The translations under genes and the position numbers were made by a program. 38,687 nucleotides of DNA, taken from contig CALBQR010000060.1 of NCBI GenBank assembly GCA_937899895.1, forward strand, positions 1 through 38,687. The letters run 5' to 3'. Below are positions 15,048-22,798 of this stretch, piece after piece. The notes under the pieces were generated by a model that was given only the letters and a program-made list of their open reading frames with translations, did not search any database and was not told the DNA's origin. The DNA comes from an uncultured Alistipes sp. (GTDB lineage: Bacteria; Bacteroidota; Bacteroidia; Bacteroidales; Rikenellaceae). Numbering within the stretch: the first letter of the stretch is position 1; every line of letters starts with the position of its first letter.

Positions 15048-16364
15048 TTACTCCATACACTTCTTAATGTAGTGGTGGTGCGAACCGTAGCGCTCGAAGG
15101 TAGCCTTGTCCAGAGCCTCGCGGTGATCGGGGTGAGCCACCGAGATCAACAGACGAGCACGCTCCTGCAAGCTCTTACCGTACAGATCAACTGCACCGTA
15201 CTCGGTTACAAACCAATGCATATGCGAACGAGTGGTTACAACACCTGCACCCTCGGTCAGCACGGGAGCGATCTTGCTCACACCCTTGTTGGTTACCGAA
15301 GGCATAGCGATAATCGACTTACCCTCCTTTGCCAACGATGCGCCATAGATGAAGTCAACCTGACCACCCACACCCGAATAGAAACGAGTACCCAGCGAGT
15401 CAGCGCAAACCTGACCGGTAAGGTCGATCTGCAATGCCGAGTTGATAGCGGTCATACGGGGGTTCTTTGCAATTACGAAGGGATCGTTGGTGTAACCTAC
15501 GTCCATCATTGCTACGCCCGGGTTGTCATCGATGAAATCATAAACTGCCTGCGAACCCATCAAGAAGGTCGAAACCATCTTACCGCGGTCGGTACCCTTG
15601 TTTGCACCGTTGATAACGCCCGCCTCAACCAGAGGAAGAACGCCGTCAGCGAACATCTCGGTATGGATACCCAAGTTCTTGTGGCCGCCCAGCTGTGCCA
15701 ATACTGCGTTGGGAATTGCACCGATACCCATCTGCAAGCAAGCACCATCCTCGATCAGCGATGCGCAATGCTTACCAATCAGAGTCTCAACCTCGTTGGG
15801 AGCGGTGAAGTGAGCGGGTTCCAGCGGCTGGTCATCCTGAACGAATACGTCGATCATCGACATCGGGATCAGAGCCTGACCGTGAGCACGGGGAACATAC
15901 TTATTAACTACTGCGATAACGGTCTTTGCCTGCTCAATTGCTGCCAAAGTAGCATCAACCGAGGTACCCAACGACACGTAGCCGTGCTTGTCGGGAGGAC
16001 AAACCTGAATCATTGCAACGTCGCAAGGCAGCGCACCGCAACGATACAACTTCTGTGTTTCGCTCAAAAATACGGGAATGTAATCAGCATAACCGCTCTG
16101 GGTTACCTTACGTACGTTACCGCCCACAAAGAACGAATCAAGCTGGAAAATACCCTCGAATTCAGGTGCTGCATAGGGAGCAGGACCCTCGGTGTGAAGG
16201 TGGTGAATGTGAACATTCTCAAACTCGTGGTTAGCACCGCGCTCAACCAAAGCCTTGATCAGGCACTGGGGGGCACTTGCTACCGAGCTCAAATGGACGT
16301 GATCGCCCGACTTAACAACTTTCACCGCCTCTTCGGGGGTGGTAAATTTGATCTGGTAGTTCAT
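15048..16364 (-). CDS. Acetyl-CoA hydrolase/transferase family CoA-transferase
   Basis: This 438-residue protein is a class I CoA-transferase of the acetyl-CoA hydrolase / 4-hydroxybutyrate CoA-transferase family. It transfers CoA between acetate and another short acyl group through a Glu thioester; that Glu is in GIHTEMFADG. The SGVGGQVDFIYGA oxyanion/CoA loop and the start pattern TPEEAVKVVKSGDHV are present. The length and order are normal. The exact substrate (acetate, succinate, butyrate or 4-hydroxybutyrate) cannot be read. I chose ATG 16364; an in-frame ATG at 16424 would add 20 Thr/Asn/Lys-rich residues and lies in the promoter. Confidence 0.85.
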   Translation of the reverse strand: MNYQIKFTTPEEAVKVVKSGDHVHLSSVASAPQCLIKALVERGANHEFENVHIHHLHTEGPAPYAAPEFEGIFQLDSFFVGGNVRKVTQSGYADYIPVFLSETQKLYRCGALPCDVAMIQVCPPDKHGYVSLGTSVDATLAAIEQAKTVIAVVNKYVPRAHGQALIPMSMIDVFVQDDQPLEPAHFTAPNEVETLIGKHCASLIEDGACLQMGIGAIPNAVLAQLGGHKNLGIHTEMFADGVLPLVEAGVINGANKGTDRGKMVSTFLMGSQAVYDFIDDNPGVAMMDVGYTNDPFVIAKNPRMTAINSALQIDLTGQVCADSLGTRFYSGVGGQVDFIYGASLAKEGKSIIAMPSVTNKGVSKIAPVLTEGAGVVTTRSHMHWFVTEYGAVDLYGKSLQERARLLISVAHPDHREALDKATFERYGSHHHYIKKCME

Positions 16365-16428
16365 TTTATTTGGATTACGATTATAGTTTGTTTGCTTCGT
16401 TGTTTGCTTCGTTAGCACTATCAACTTA

Positions 16429-16460
16429 CAAAGTTAAAAACTTTTTCGGCGTATGCAAAA
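16429..16460 (-). promoter_or_regulatory. Promoter of the CoA-transferase gene
   Basis: On the minus strand TTTTG (16460-16456), a 19-base spacer and TAACTTTG (16436-16429) match the consensus well. The start is expected near 16423, giving a leader of about 60 bases. Confidence 0.8.
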
Positions 16461-16461
16461 T

Positions 16462-16473
16462 TTTCGGCCGAAA
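16462..16473. promoter_or_regulatory. Perfect 12-base palindrome next to the -33 box
   Basis: TTTCGGCCGAAA lies one base upstream of the -33 of the CoA-transferase promoter. It could bind a dimeric regulator, or serve as the terminator core of the upstream CotH gene (minus), though the T-run is weak. Confidence 0.45.
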
Positions 16474-16493
16474 TTATCCTATCACTCTTCGAC

Positions 16494-18029
16494 TTAAAGG
16501 TTCGGAATATTCTCATCGAGCCAAGCAAAGCGACCCTCAACCCAATCCTTCAAGAACTGAACCTCGGCATCGTAAGCCTTCAAAATCTGCTCGCGCGTTG
16601 CACCCTTCTTGCAGAGCTTGTTCCACTTCATATCGTTCAAAACAGCCGATTCGCGCTGTGCTGCTGCTACGTCGTCGATATATGCCAGAATGTTATCCTT
16701 GTCGGCACGCATCGCTGCATAACGCTCCTTCAATATCTTCAAGAACTCCTCATCGTTGCGCAGAACCTTCATCCACAGACCCGATCGGTCGGTATTATAG
16801 ATGTAGAATCCTTCGGGAATCAGGTTGTCGTTAGTGTCAAATACATCGTTACCAAAAGCGATATCGAAATCCCACAGCGGACCCATATAGAGCATACCAT
16901 CCTCACCCAAGTTCATATAAACGCTGAGGAAGAAATTGGCATCCATATTCATCGAAAACTCGCTATTGAGATACCAATCGACAAAGCTCTCCATATTCAG
17001 ATATGAACGATACGACTCGGCATCTCCCTCTTTGAGGAGCTTTTCGATGTCGTTGATATACTTCATAACATAGTCATACTCATCGCTACCCTTCTCCGGT
17101 TCGGGATCCTTCAACACGAAATTGAGTTGCGAGATGTCGCTCTTAAAGAAGATGTCGCCATTGGTCTCCTTTGCGCGATAGTCGATTTCGAGCACGTAGC
17201 CGTCGGGCACGCGATTATCATCTACCTTAATCTGCTCGCAGAGGTAGTAATGACCCAAATGTTCGCCATTGAGCACCAACTCAACAGCCTCACCGCGCTG
17301 CTTCCAACGGAAAGTGGTATATTGCTGCGCCATAAAGAAGGTCAGATCGGTACGCATCATCGCCTTATCGTTCCAGCTTGCCAGCAACACCCAACGCTTA
17401 TGCTTGGGCATACCGAGCACTTCGGCCTTCGAGCCGAGTTTAATGGCATAGGGCTTTTTAGCGTAGCTCCAAGTGGTATTACCGCGACCCTTAACTTCGG
17501 CATCTGCCTCCTTGAAAACAGCGGTACCATTGCCATCGTCGATCATCATCTTGGCTGGGATCCACGTATCTTTATCCTTGATCGTCTGGCCATTCTCGGT
17601 GTTGATCACAACAACGGGCAGACCCGACAAACCCTTATAACCGATATTCAGTTTAACGGCAATGGTCGTCTTCTTGCCATCAGCGGCGGTGATGGTATAT
17701 TCAACGGTCTGAACAAAATTGAGAGCCGTATGTCCGCTGACCTGCGTCTTATTCTGCGCTACAACGCGACAACCAACGGGGACCGTAAAGTCAGCCACAA
17801 GCGAGGTACGATCGACATAGTAGGGAACTGTGCAAACGAAAACACCATCCTCATCGGCCTTAAACACCAAGTCCTCGGTGAGTGCTTTATTCTGCGCCTT
17901 CTTAATCGAAAAGCTCAAAAAGGTTGTAACCTCCGGAGTGGGAGGAGTCGGAGGGGTCGGCTCCGGACCGTTGCAGGCGGTCAGAAAGACAGCCACGCAA
18001 AGCAACATTTTGAAAAGTGTTGTCTTCAT
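16494..18029 (-). CDS. CotH-like kinase-fold lipoprotein
   Basis: This 511-residue protein starts with a lipoprotein signal (lipobox LTAC) followed by a Pro/Thr linker (PEPTPPTPPTP). An N-terminal beta domain (about residues 38-130) leads to the CotH kinase-like domain: VKGRGNTTWSYAKKPYAIKL (nucleotide-loop motif), LLASWNDKAMMRTDL, EQIKVDDNRV, SFVDWYLNSEF and the catalytic-type WDFDIAFGN. CotH proteins of spore-formers phosphorylate coat proteins; Bacteroidetes members are surface or periplasmic and of unknown target. It lies between a CoA-transferase and korAB with its own promoter about 130 bases upstream, so the neighbours say little. Confidence 0.82.
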   Translation of the reverse strand: MKTTLFKMLLCVAVFLTACNGPEPTPPTPPTPEVTTFLSFSIKKAQNKALTEDLVFKADEDGVFVCTVPYYVDRTSLVADFTVPVGCRVVAQNKTQVSGHTALNFVQTVEYTITAADGKKTTIAVKLNIGYKGLSGLPVVVINTENGQTIKDKDTWIPAKMMIDDGNGTAVFKEADAEVKGRGNTTWSYAKKPYAIKLGSKAEVLGMPKHKRWVLLASWNDKAMMRTDLTFFMAQQYTTFRWKQRGEAVELVLNGEHLGHYYLCEQIKVDDNRVPDGYVLEIDYRAKETNGDIFFKSDISQLNFVLKDPEPEKGSDEYDYVMKYINDIEKLLKEGDAESYRSYLNMESFVDWYLNSEFSMNMDANFFLSVYMNLGEDGMLYMGPLWDFDIAFGNDVFDTNDNLIPEGFYIYNTDRSGLWMKVLRNDEEFLKILKERYAAMRADKDNILAYIDDVAAAQRESAVLNDMKWNKLCKKGATREQILKAYDAEVQFLKDWVEGRFAWLDENIPNL

Positions 18030-18157
18030 AGTTGTTTGAATGATTTGATTTTTATATGATTTATCCTAATTCCTTAATTTTAATTTTGCACTTTTCTCCG
18101 ACAACTGATTATTGGCGAAACGGCCTACAACAGCATCAGGCACTATTTTTCATTGTA

Positions 18158-18187
18158 CAAAGATATGAATTTATTGACAATTCGCAA
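18158..18187 (-). promoter_or_regulatory. Promoter of the CotH gene
   Basis: Minus-strand TTG (18187-18185), 19-base spacer, TATCTTTG (18165-18158). The leader is about 120 bases. Confidence 0.7.
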
Positions 18188-18282
18188 CCACTGAAACAGG
18201 CAAATCAGACTCATTTGTTAAAAATTTCACAGAGGCGAAAATTAAATCCTGCAAAAGTGGAACAACGTATAGAAACTTTTCC

Positions 18283-18461
18283 TATATTTGTATAGTTATT
18301 CGAGCGCAATCGGAACATCGTAGCGGCATTGATACTAATCGATGCCCGTTTGGTGTGTTGAGTGGTTGCCAAATGCAGACAAGGACACAAACAATTTTTT
18401 TAAGTATAATTTCTGGGGGCGGGTCTCTCGTCTCCAATTAATTACAACAGAAAAACTACTT
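18283..18461 (+). promoter_or_regulatory. korAB -7 element and long structured leader
   Basis: TATATTTG at 18283-18290 is followed by a leader of about 165 bases before korA. The leader contains a 9-base hairpin (18325-18333 with 18338-18346, one U-G pair, four-base loop) and a weaker one (18349-18353 with 18369-18373). The rest of the 430-base gap between CotH and korA (18030-18461) holds the CotH promoter and AT-rich filler; I see no gene there. Confidence 0.5.
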
Positions 18462-20318
18462 ATGGACAAACAAAATGTTAAGGAGTTGAAGGATGTTGTT
18501 ATCCGTTTTTCAGGCGACTCTGGCGACGGTATGCAGCTTACCGGAACACTCTTCTCCGACACCTCGGCATTGATGGGTAACGGAATCTCAACATTCCCCG
18601 ACTACCCCGCCGAAATCCGCGCACCGCAGGGCACCGTAGCAGGTGTTTCGGGCTTCCAGCTTCATTTCGGTAGCGGTAACGTAACCAACCCCGGCGACTA
18701 TTGCGACGTGCTCGTTGCAATGAACCCCGCAGCTCTTAAAGCTAATGCTAAATGGTTGAAACCCGGTGCTACCGTAATTATCGACGGCGACACACTGACC
18801 GAGAAATCGGTTCAGAAGGCCGGTTTTGCAACTCTCGACCCCATCAAGGAGCTTGGCTTGGAGAATCACAATGTAGTTATTCCCAACATTACCTCGATGA
18901 CCAAAGAGGCGTTGGCTGAAACCGGTTTGGATAACAAGAGCGTTGTTAAGTGTAAGAATATGTTTGCACTTGGTATCTGCTTCTACATCTACAACCGTCC
19001 CTTCGACCACGCGAAGAAGTATATCGACAGCAAGTTCCTCAAAAAGAACCCCGCAGTTGCCGAGGCTAACAAACTCGCAATGGACGCAGGTTATAACTAT
19101 GCTGCCAATACCCACGCATTCGCTAACACCTACGACGTAGCTCCCTCGCCGCTGGAAAAGGGCGTTTATCGCTCGATCAGCGGTAACGTTGCAACGGCTT
19201 GGGGTCTGTTGGCTGCTTCGGAGAAGAGTGGTCGTCCACTGTTCTGCGGTTCGTACCCCATCACTCCCGCAACCGTGATCCTCGAAGAGTTGGCAAAGCA
19301 CAAGTCGCTGGGCGCAAAGACCGTTCAGGCAGAGGACGAAATCGCAGGTATCTGTACTTCGATCGGTGCGGCTTTCGCAGGTAACTTCGCAGTTACAACC
19401 ACTTCGGGTCCCGGTCTGTCGTTGAAGAGCGAGGCTCTGGGTCTGGCTGTAATGGCCGAGCTGCCTTTGGTAGTTGTTGATGTTCAGCGCGGTGGTCCTT
19501 CGACCGGTCTGCCTACAAAGACCGAGCAGAGCGACCTGGTTCAGGCTCTCTACGGCCGTAACGGTGAGTGCCCCGTTGTCGTTCTGGCAGCAAGTACTCC
19601 GAGCGACTGCTTCCACTACGCATTCCAGGCAGGTAAGATCGCAATGGAGCATATGACTCCCGTAATCCTGCTGACCGACGGCTTCATCGCTAACGGTAGC
19701 CAGCCCTGGCGTATCCCCTCGATGAGCGACTATCCCGCTATCGTTCCTCCCGTTTGCACCGCATTGGACGAGGACGAGGCTCAGTATATGCCCTACAAGC
19801 GTAACCCCGAAACTCTGGCTCGCCGCTGGGCATTCCCCGGTACCGAAGGCTTGGAGCACCGCATCGGTGGCTTGGAGAAGGATAAGATCAAGGGTAGCGT
19901 TTCGCACGACCCCGCTAACCACCAGATTATGACCAACACCCGCGCCGAGAAGGTTGCACGCGTTGTGAACGTGATCCCCGATCAGACCGTTATGGGTGCT
20001 GACGAGGCTGACGTTCTGGTTATCGGTTGGGGCGGTACTCTCGGCCACTTGCAGACTGCTGTCGAGGAGTTGCAGGCCGAGGGTAAGAGCATCGCACTCT
20101 GCCACTTCAACTACATCAACCCGCTGCCCGCAAACGTACGCGACGTATTTAAGCGTTACCGCCGTCTGGTTGTTTGCGAGTTGAACGCAGGCCAGTTCGC
20201 AGGTTATCTGCGCCAGAACTTCCAGGAGTTCAACTTCGAGCAGTTCAACAAGTGCGAGGGTCAGCCCTTCACCGTAGTTGAGTTGAAAGATAAGTTTAAC
20301 GAAATTTTAGGCAAATAG
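18462..20318 (+). CDS. korA: 2-oxoacid:ferredoxin oxidoreductase, alpha subunit (KorA type)
   Basis: A 618-residue gamma-alpha fusion of the KorA group. The N-terminal gamma domain carries RFSGDSGDGMQLTG and FPDYPAEIRAPQGT. The alpha domain starts near residue 245 (GNVATAWGLLAASE) and shows the hallmark SYPITPATVILEEL, EDEIAGICTSIGAAFAG, TTTSGPGLSLK and the QRGGPSTGLPTKTEQSDL loop. With KorB it oxidises 2-oxoglutarate (or another 2-oxoacid) to the acyl-CoA with reduction of ferredoxin, or runs in reverse. Start ATG 18462 is chosen because an upstream in-frame ATG (18342) would add 40 non-conserved residues within the leader. Only two bases separate it from korB. Confidence 0.9.
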   Translation: MDKQNVKELKDVVIRFSGDSGDGMQLTGTLFSDTSALMGNGISTFPDYPAEIRAPQGTVAGVSGFQLHFGSGNVTNPGDYCDVLVAMNPAALKANAKWLKPGATVIIDGDTLTEKSVQKAGFATLDPIKELGLENHNVVIPNITSMTKEALAETGLDNKSVVKCKNMFALGICFYIYNRPFDHAKKYIDSKFLKKNPAVAEANKLAMDAGYNYAANTHAFANTYDVAPSPLEKGVYRSISGNVATAWGLLAASEKSGRPLFCGSYPITPATVILEELAKHKSLGAKTVQAEDEIAGICTSIGAAFAGNFAVTTTSGPGLSLKSEALGLAVMAELPLVVVDVQRGGPSTGLPTKTEQSDLVQALYGRNGECPVVVLAASTPSDCFHYAFQAGKIAMEHMTPVILLTDGFIANGSQPWRIPSMSDYPAIVPPVCTALDEDEAQYMPYKRNPETLARRWAFPGTEGLEHRIGGLEKDKIKGSVSHDPANHQIMTNTRAEKVARVVNVIPDQTVMGADEADVLVIGWGGTLGHLQTAVEELQAEGKSIALCHFNYINPLPANVRDVFKRYRRLVVCELNAGQFAGYLRQNFQEFNFEQFNKCEGQPFTVVELKDKFNEILGK

Positions 20319-20320
20319 TT

Positions 20321-21352
20321 ATGTGTACATATAAATATACTCCGGCAGATTTCAAGAGCGATCAGGAGGTTAAATGGTGCGCTGGCTGCGGCGACCACGC
20401 TATCCTCAACTCGGTGCTTAAAGCACTGCCCGAAGTAGCAGAGAAGCAGGGCATTCCTCACCAGATGTTCACCGTTATTTCGGGTATCGGTTGCTCGTCG
20501 CGTTTCCCCTACTACGTACGTAGCTACGGTATGCACACCATTCACGGTCGTGCTAACGCTATCGCTACTGGCGTAAAGACAGCTAACCCCAACCTGAGCG
20601 TATGGGTGGCAACCGGTGATGGCGACTCGCTCGCAATCGGTGGTAACCACTTTATCCACGCTATCCGTCGTAACGTAAATCTCAACGTTGTTCTGTTCAA
20701 CAACGAGATCTACGGTCTGACAAAGGGTCAGTACTCGCCCACCTCGAAGCTGGGTAAGATCACCAAGACCTCGCCTTACGGTACGGTTGAGAAGCCGTTC
20801 AACCCCGGCGAGTTGGTAATCGGCGCAAAGGGTACTTTCTTTGCTCGTTCGATCGACGCAGAGATGGAGCTGACAAAGAACTGCCTCGTAGAGGGTGCAG
20901 CTCACGAAGGATTCTCGATTGTCGAGGTATTGCAGAACTGCGTGATCTTCAACGATAAGACTCACGCTCTGTTTGCAGGCGACAAGGCTACTCGTGCCGA
21001 GAACACCATCACCTTGAAGCACGGCGAGAAGATGCTGTTCGGCTCGCAGAAGAACAAGGGTCTGATGCTCGACGGTATGAAGTTGAAGGTTGTTACGGTT
21101 GGCGAAAATGGCGTAACCGAGGACGACATTCTGACTCACGACGCTCACGAGAAGGATACCACTCTGCACGTGATGTTGGCAGCAATGAAGTATCCCGAAT
21201 ATCCCGTTGCTCTGGGCGTGATTCGTTCGGTAGAGGACGACGCAGTCTATGACAAGAAGGTAGCAGAGCAGGTTGAGCAGGTTAAGGCTGACAGCAAGAT
21301 TAAGTGTATGGACGATCTGCTGCGTAGCGGCGCAACTTGGGAGATCAAGTAA
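20321..21352 (+). CDS. korB: 2-oxoacid:ferredoxin oxidoreductase, beta subunit (KorB type)
   Basis: This 343-residue TPP-binding beta subunit has CAGCGDHAIL near the start (the Cys pair), GIGCSSRFPYY, THIHGRANAIATG-like MHTIHGRANAIATG, and the TPP motif GDGDSLAIGGNH followed by VLFNNEIYGLTKGQYSPTS. The TPP/Fe-S beta subunit completes the enzyme with KorA. No separate gamma or delta (ferredoxin-like) gene follows, so the complex is the two-subunit type. A strong hairpin terminator ends the unit. Confidence 0.92.
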   Translation: MCTYKYTPADFKSDQEVKWCAGCGDHAILNSVLKALPEVAEKQGIPHQMFTVISGIGCSSRFPYYVRSYGMHTIHGRANAIATGVKTANPNLSVWVATGDGDSLAIGGNHFIHAIRRNVNLNVVLFNNEIYGLTKGQYSPTSKLGKITKTSPYGTVEKPFNPGELVIGAKGTFFARSIDAEMELTKNCLVEGAAHEGFSIVEVLQNCVIFNDKTHALFAGDKATRAENTITLKHGEKMLFGSQKNKGLMLDGMKLKVVTVGENGVTEDDILTHDAHEKDTTLHVMLAAMKYPEYPVALGVIRSVEDDAVYDKKVAEQVEQVKADSKIKCMDDLLRSGATWEIK

Positions 21353-21385
21353 TTCGGAACGAAATACTTAATTCTCAATATAGTA

Positions 21386-21420
21386 CAAAACCGAATCCCT
21401 CGCGGGGTTCGGTTTTGTCG
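21386..21420 (+). terminator. Terminator of korAB
   Basis: CAAAACCGAA (21386-21395) pairs with TTCGGTTTTG (21408-21417), extended by CCC/GGG inside, followed by T-rich sequence. Confidence 0.85.
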
Positions 21421-21467
21421 TTTATGGAGCCATAGAGCGTGTCAGGAGTTTCGACCTCGACTAATAA

Positions 21468-21502
21468 TTTTGAATTTTGCTTTTTGAATCTTGAATTTTG
21501 AA
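21468..21502 (+). repeat. Heptanucleotide array, left flank of the cassette
   Basis: Five units of seven bases (TTTTGAA, TTTTGCT, TTTTGAA, TCTTGAA, TTTTGAA). It lies 20 bases outside double-hairpin element A. The interval 21353-21734 otherwise holds the korB terminator, element A and the terminator of the minus-strand gene; no gene is seen. Confidence 0.8.
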
Positions 21503-21522
21503 AGCGATTTCGGAGAGATCGT

Positions 21523-21573
21523 CATCATTGGCGGGTCGACCTTTGGTCGAGCCCCCCCCACCCGCCAATGATG
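21523..21573 (-). repeat. Double-hairpin element A (G-tract bulge type)
   Basis: Read on the minus strand: a 13-14 base outer stem (21573-21560 with 21536-21523) encloses a G8 tract on the 5' side and an inner 5-6 base stem (21550-21545 with 21541-21536, an AAA loop). The segment after it (TGACGA, then a small hairpin ending ATCGC) resembles that after element B. The stems differ in sequence from element B but the layout is the same. Confidence 0.75.
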
Positions 21574-21680
21574 AGTTTTAATCAGCCACACGACTAAATG
21601 TCGCGCCGCCCCACGCCACCGCGTGTGCATTCACTATGTTTTTTTGAAACAAATTTTTGTTTCGGTTTTATAGATGGACA

Positions 21681-21711
21681 CAAAAAACAGCCCAAAAATA
21701 ATTTCGGGCTG
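21681..21711 (-). terminator. Terminator of the low-GC secreted-protein gene
   Basis: Minus strand CAGCCC (21711-21706) pairs with GGGCTG (21693-21688), extendable by GAAA/TTTT, followed by U6. Confidence 0.8.
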
Positions 21712-21734
21712 ATATATAAAATTAAATAAGAGAA

Positions 21735-22298
21735 TTATAAATCTTCGCCGTTGGATTGGTTGTTGAGATTATCGTAAAACATAGTAATCACATAATCTGA
21801 AAATTGCTTTGAAATCATAAACCAAACTTGACGATTCGCCACATCATTGACCGAGGTATCACCTTCGTATATTTGGAAAAAGCCAGCTTGATACCGCTTG
21901 TCGTGAACTGTAATTTCATAAGAAATATCCTCATCTTCCGAAAGTGTCTGAGCGTCTTCTGTCATAGGAATATATTTCTTATTATTCTCAAACTGTGAGC
22001 AAAGTTTATTAAAGCGAATAATTATATTTCCCTCGCTTTGACCTCTCTTGTCCACAACCATAATTCGATAAACTTTGTTGTTATTGGTAACAACGTGAAG
22101 ATAAACATCAGTTCCATTAAATTCACCTTCCAAGACATCTTGATATCCCGCACTCGTAAACCCCTTTGCTTTAAGTTTTTGGATCATTTCAGCTTTGGTG
22201 CCATCGACGGGAATGCCGAGGAACTTCGTTACATCTTTCTGCGCATTGGCAGTCGTCGCAAACAGAATCATCATTGCGGCTAAAATCAGTCTCTTCAT
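21735..22298 (-). CDS. Low-GC secreted protein of unknown function
   Basis: This 187-residue protein has a Sec signal (MKRLILAAMMILFATTANAQ) and a mature domain starting VTKFLGIPVDGTKAEMIQKL. That opening, with a later YLHVVTNNNKVYRIMV strand, resembles a Bacteroidetes secreted family often present in several copies, with no known role. The gene is clearly more AT-rich than korAB and the glucan genes. I chose ATG 22298, where the signal peptide begins; an upstream in-frame ATG at 22352 would place a Cys/Arg-rich segment before it. It has a 250-base structured leader, its own promoter and terminator, and is bracketed by double-hairpin elements, so it looks like a self-contained and perhaps transferred unit. 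Confidence 0.65.
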   Translation of the reverse strand: MKRLILAAMMILFATTANAQKDVTKFLGIPVDGTKAEMIQKLKAKGFTSAGYQDVLEGEFNGTDVYLHVVTNNNKVYRIMVVDKRGQSEGNIIIRFNKLCSQFENNKKYIPMTEDAQTLSEDEDISYEITVHDKRYQAGFFQIYEGDTSVNDVANRQVWFMISKQFSDYVITMFYDNLNNQSNGEDL

Positions 22299-22550
22299 AC
22301 TGCTCAGTCTCCTGTCCTCCGTGCCGCAAGAACATTTTAACATTAAACGCAAAAGCGTGGCACTGATACACTTATCTACAATCGGAGGTTGTGAGAATGA
22401 CCCTTGTCAGCAGATGAGTAACCAGCCCACGCATACGCGCGAACCGCTACACCCTCTTGCTGACTATTGGAAGTTTCTCACATTTCCGATTGCAAGAGAA
22501 GCATAACGCTTCGTAAATTTCAAAAAATATGTCGTGCCCTCGCACGAGAG
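22299..22550 (-). ncRNA. Candidate structured 5' leader RNA
   Basis: Transcription from the promoter at 22557-22588 would give about 250 bases of leader before the ATG. It folds into a long irregular hairpin of about 115 bases: P1 8 base pairs (22492-22485 with 22386-22379), P2 7 base pairs (22481-22475 with 22397-22391), P3 7 base pairs (22464-22458 with 22412-22406), separated by internal loops of 3-10 bases. It is flanked by hairpins at 22532-22547 and 22498-22512, and by an ACGC-TTTT-GCGT hairpin near 22349-22360. A purine-rich GGAGGACAGGAG lies about 10-20 bases before the start codon. A leader regulator, or a separate small RNA processed from it, is possible. I match no known RNA family. 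Confidence 0.5.
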
Positions 22551-22556
22551 CACCTA

Positions 22557-22588
22557 CAAATATACTCAATTATATTCAATTCGCAAAA
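22557..22588 (-). promoter_or_regulatory. Promoter of the structured leader and secreted-protein gene
   Basis: Minus-strand TTTTG (22588-22584), 19-base spacer, TATATTTG (22564-22557). Expected start near 22550. One of the best consensus matches in the window. Confidence 0.8.
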
Positions 22589-22627
22589 TCAAAATCTCAA
22601 AAAATGGTAACACAAACCGCTGACACG

Positions 22628-22702
22628 CACACTCTGTGGCTGGGGGGGCGTGCGACAAAAGTCGCACGAGCCACCGAGAGTGTGACGAAATCAAAGATTT
22701 CG
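22628..22702 (+). repeat. Double-hairpin element B (G-tract bulge type)
   Basis: Plus strand: outer stem of 8 (22628-22635 with 22677-22684) plus 6 base pairs (22636-22641 with 22669-22674), a G7 tract on the 5' side (22642-22648), an inner 8-base stem (22649-22656 with 22661-22668) and an AAAA loop. A further 7-base hairpin (22686-22692 with 22696-22702) follows. Same layout as element A but in the opposite orientation. Confidence 0.75.
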
Positions 22703-22723
22703 CCAATAGTTTATAAATGAAAA

Positions 22724-22740
22724 ATTGTGAATTGTGAATA
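22724..22740 (+). repeat. Heptanucleotide array, right flank of the cassette
   Basis: Two ATTGTGA units plus ATA, 21 bases outside the small hairpin of element B. It mirrors the position of the 21468 array. Confidence 0.65.
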
Positions 22741-22773
22741 AAAAAAAGAGCCGCACCCCTCGGTGCGACTCTT
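22735..22773 (-). terminator. Terminator of the alpha-glucan operon
   Basis: On the minus strand AAGAG/CGCACC pairs with GGTGCG/CTCTT (22773-22746, one C-A mismatch, four-base loop), then U8. Confidence 0.85.
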
Positions 22774-22798
22774 TCTCATTGCGGGGCGAACCCTGCAC

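Noticed and set aside
15048..16364. Assigning a specific substrate such as butyryl-CoA:acetate CoA-transferase
   Set aside because: Family motifs do not separate acetate, butyrate and 4-hydroxybutyrate specificities by eye.
15072..16415. A 447-codon plus-strand frame opposite the CoA-transferase
   Set aside because: Antisense shadow of a well-supported gene, without domain motifs.
18588..20105. A 505-codon minus-strand frame opposite korA
   Set aside because: Shadow of korA, low-complexity product.
22379..22492. 6S RNA or tmRNA
   Set aside because: The hairpin is shorter than usual for 6S, and no tmRNA tag frame or tRNA-like ends are visible.
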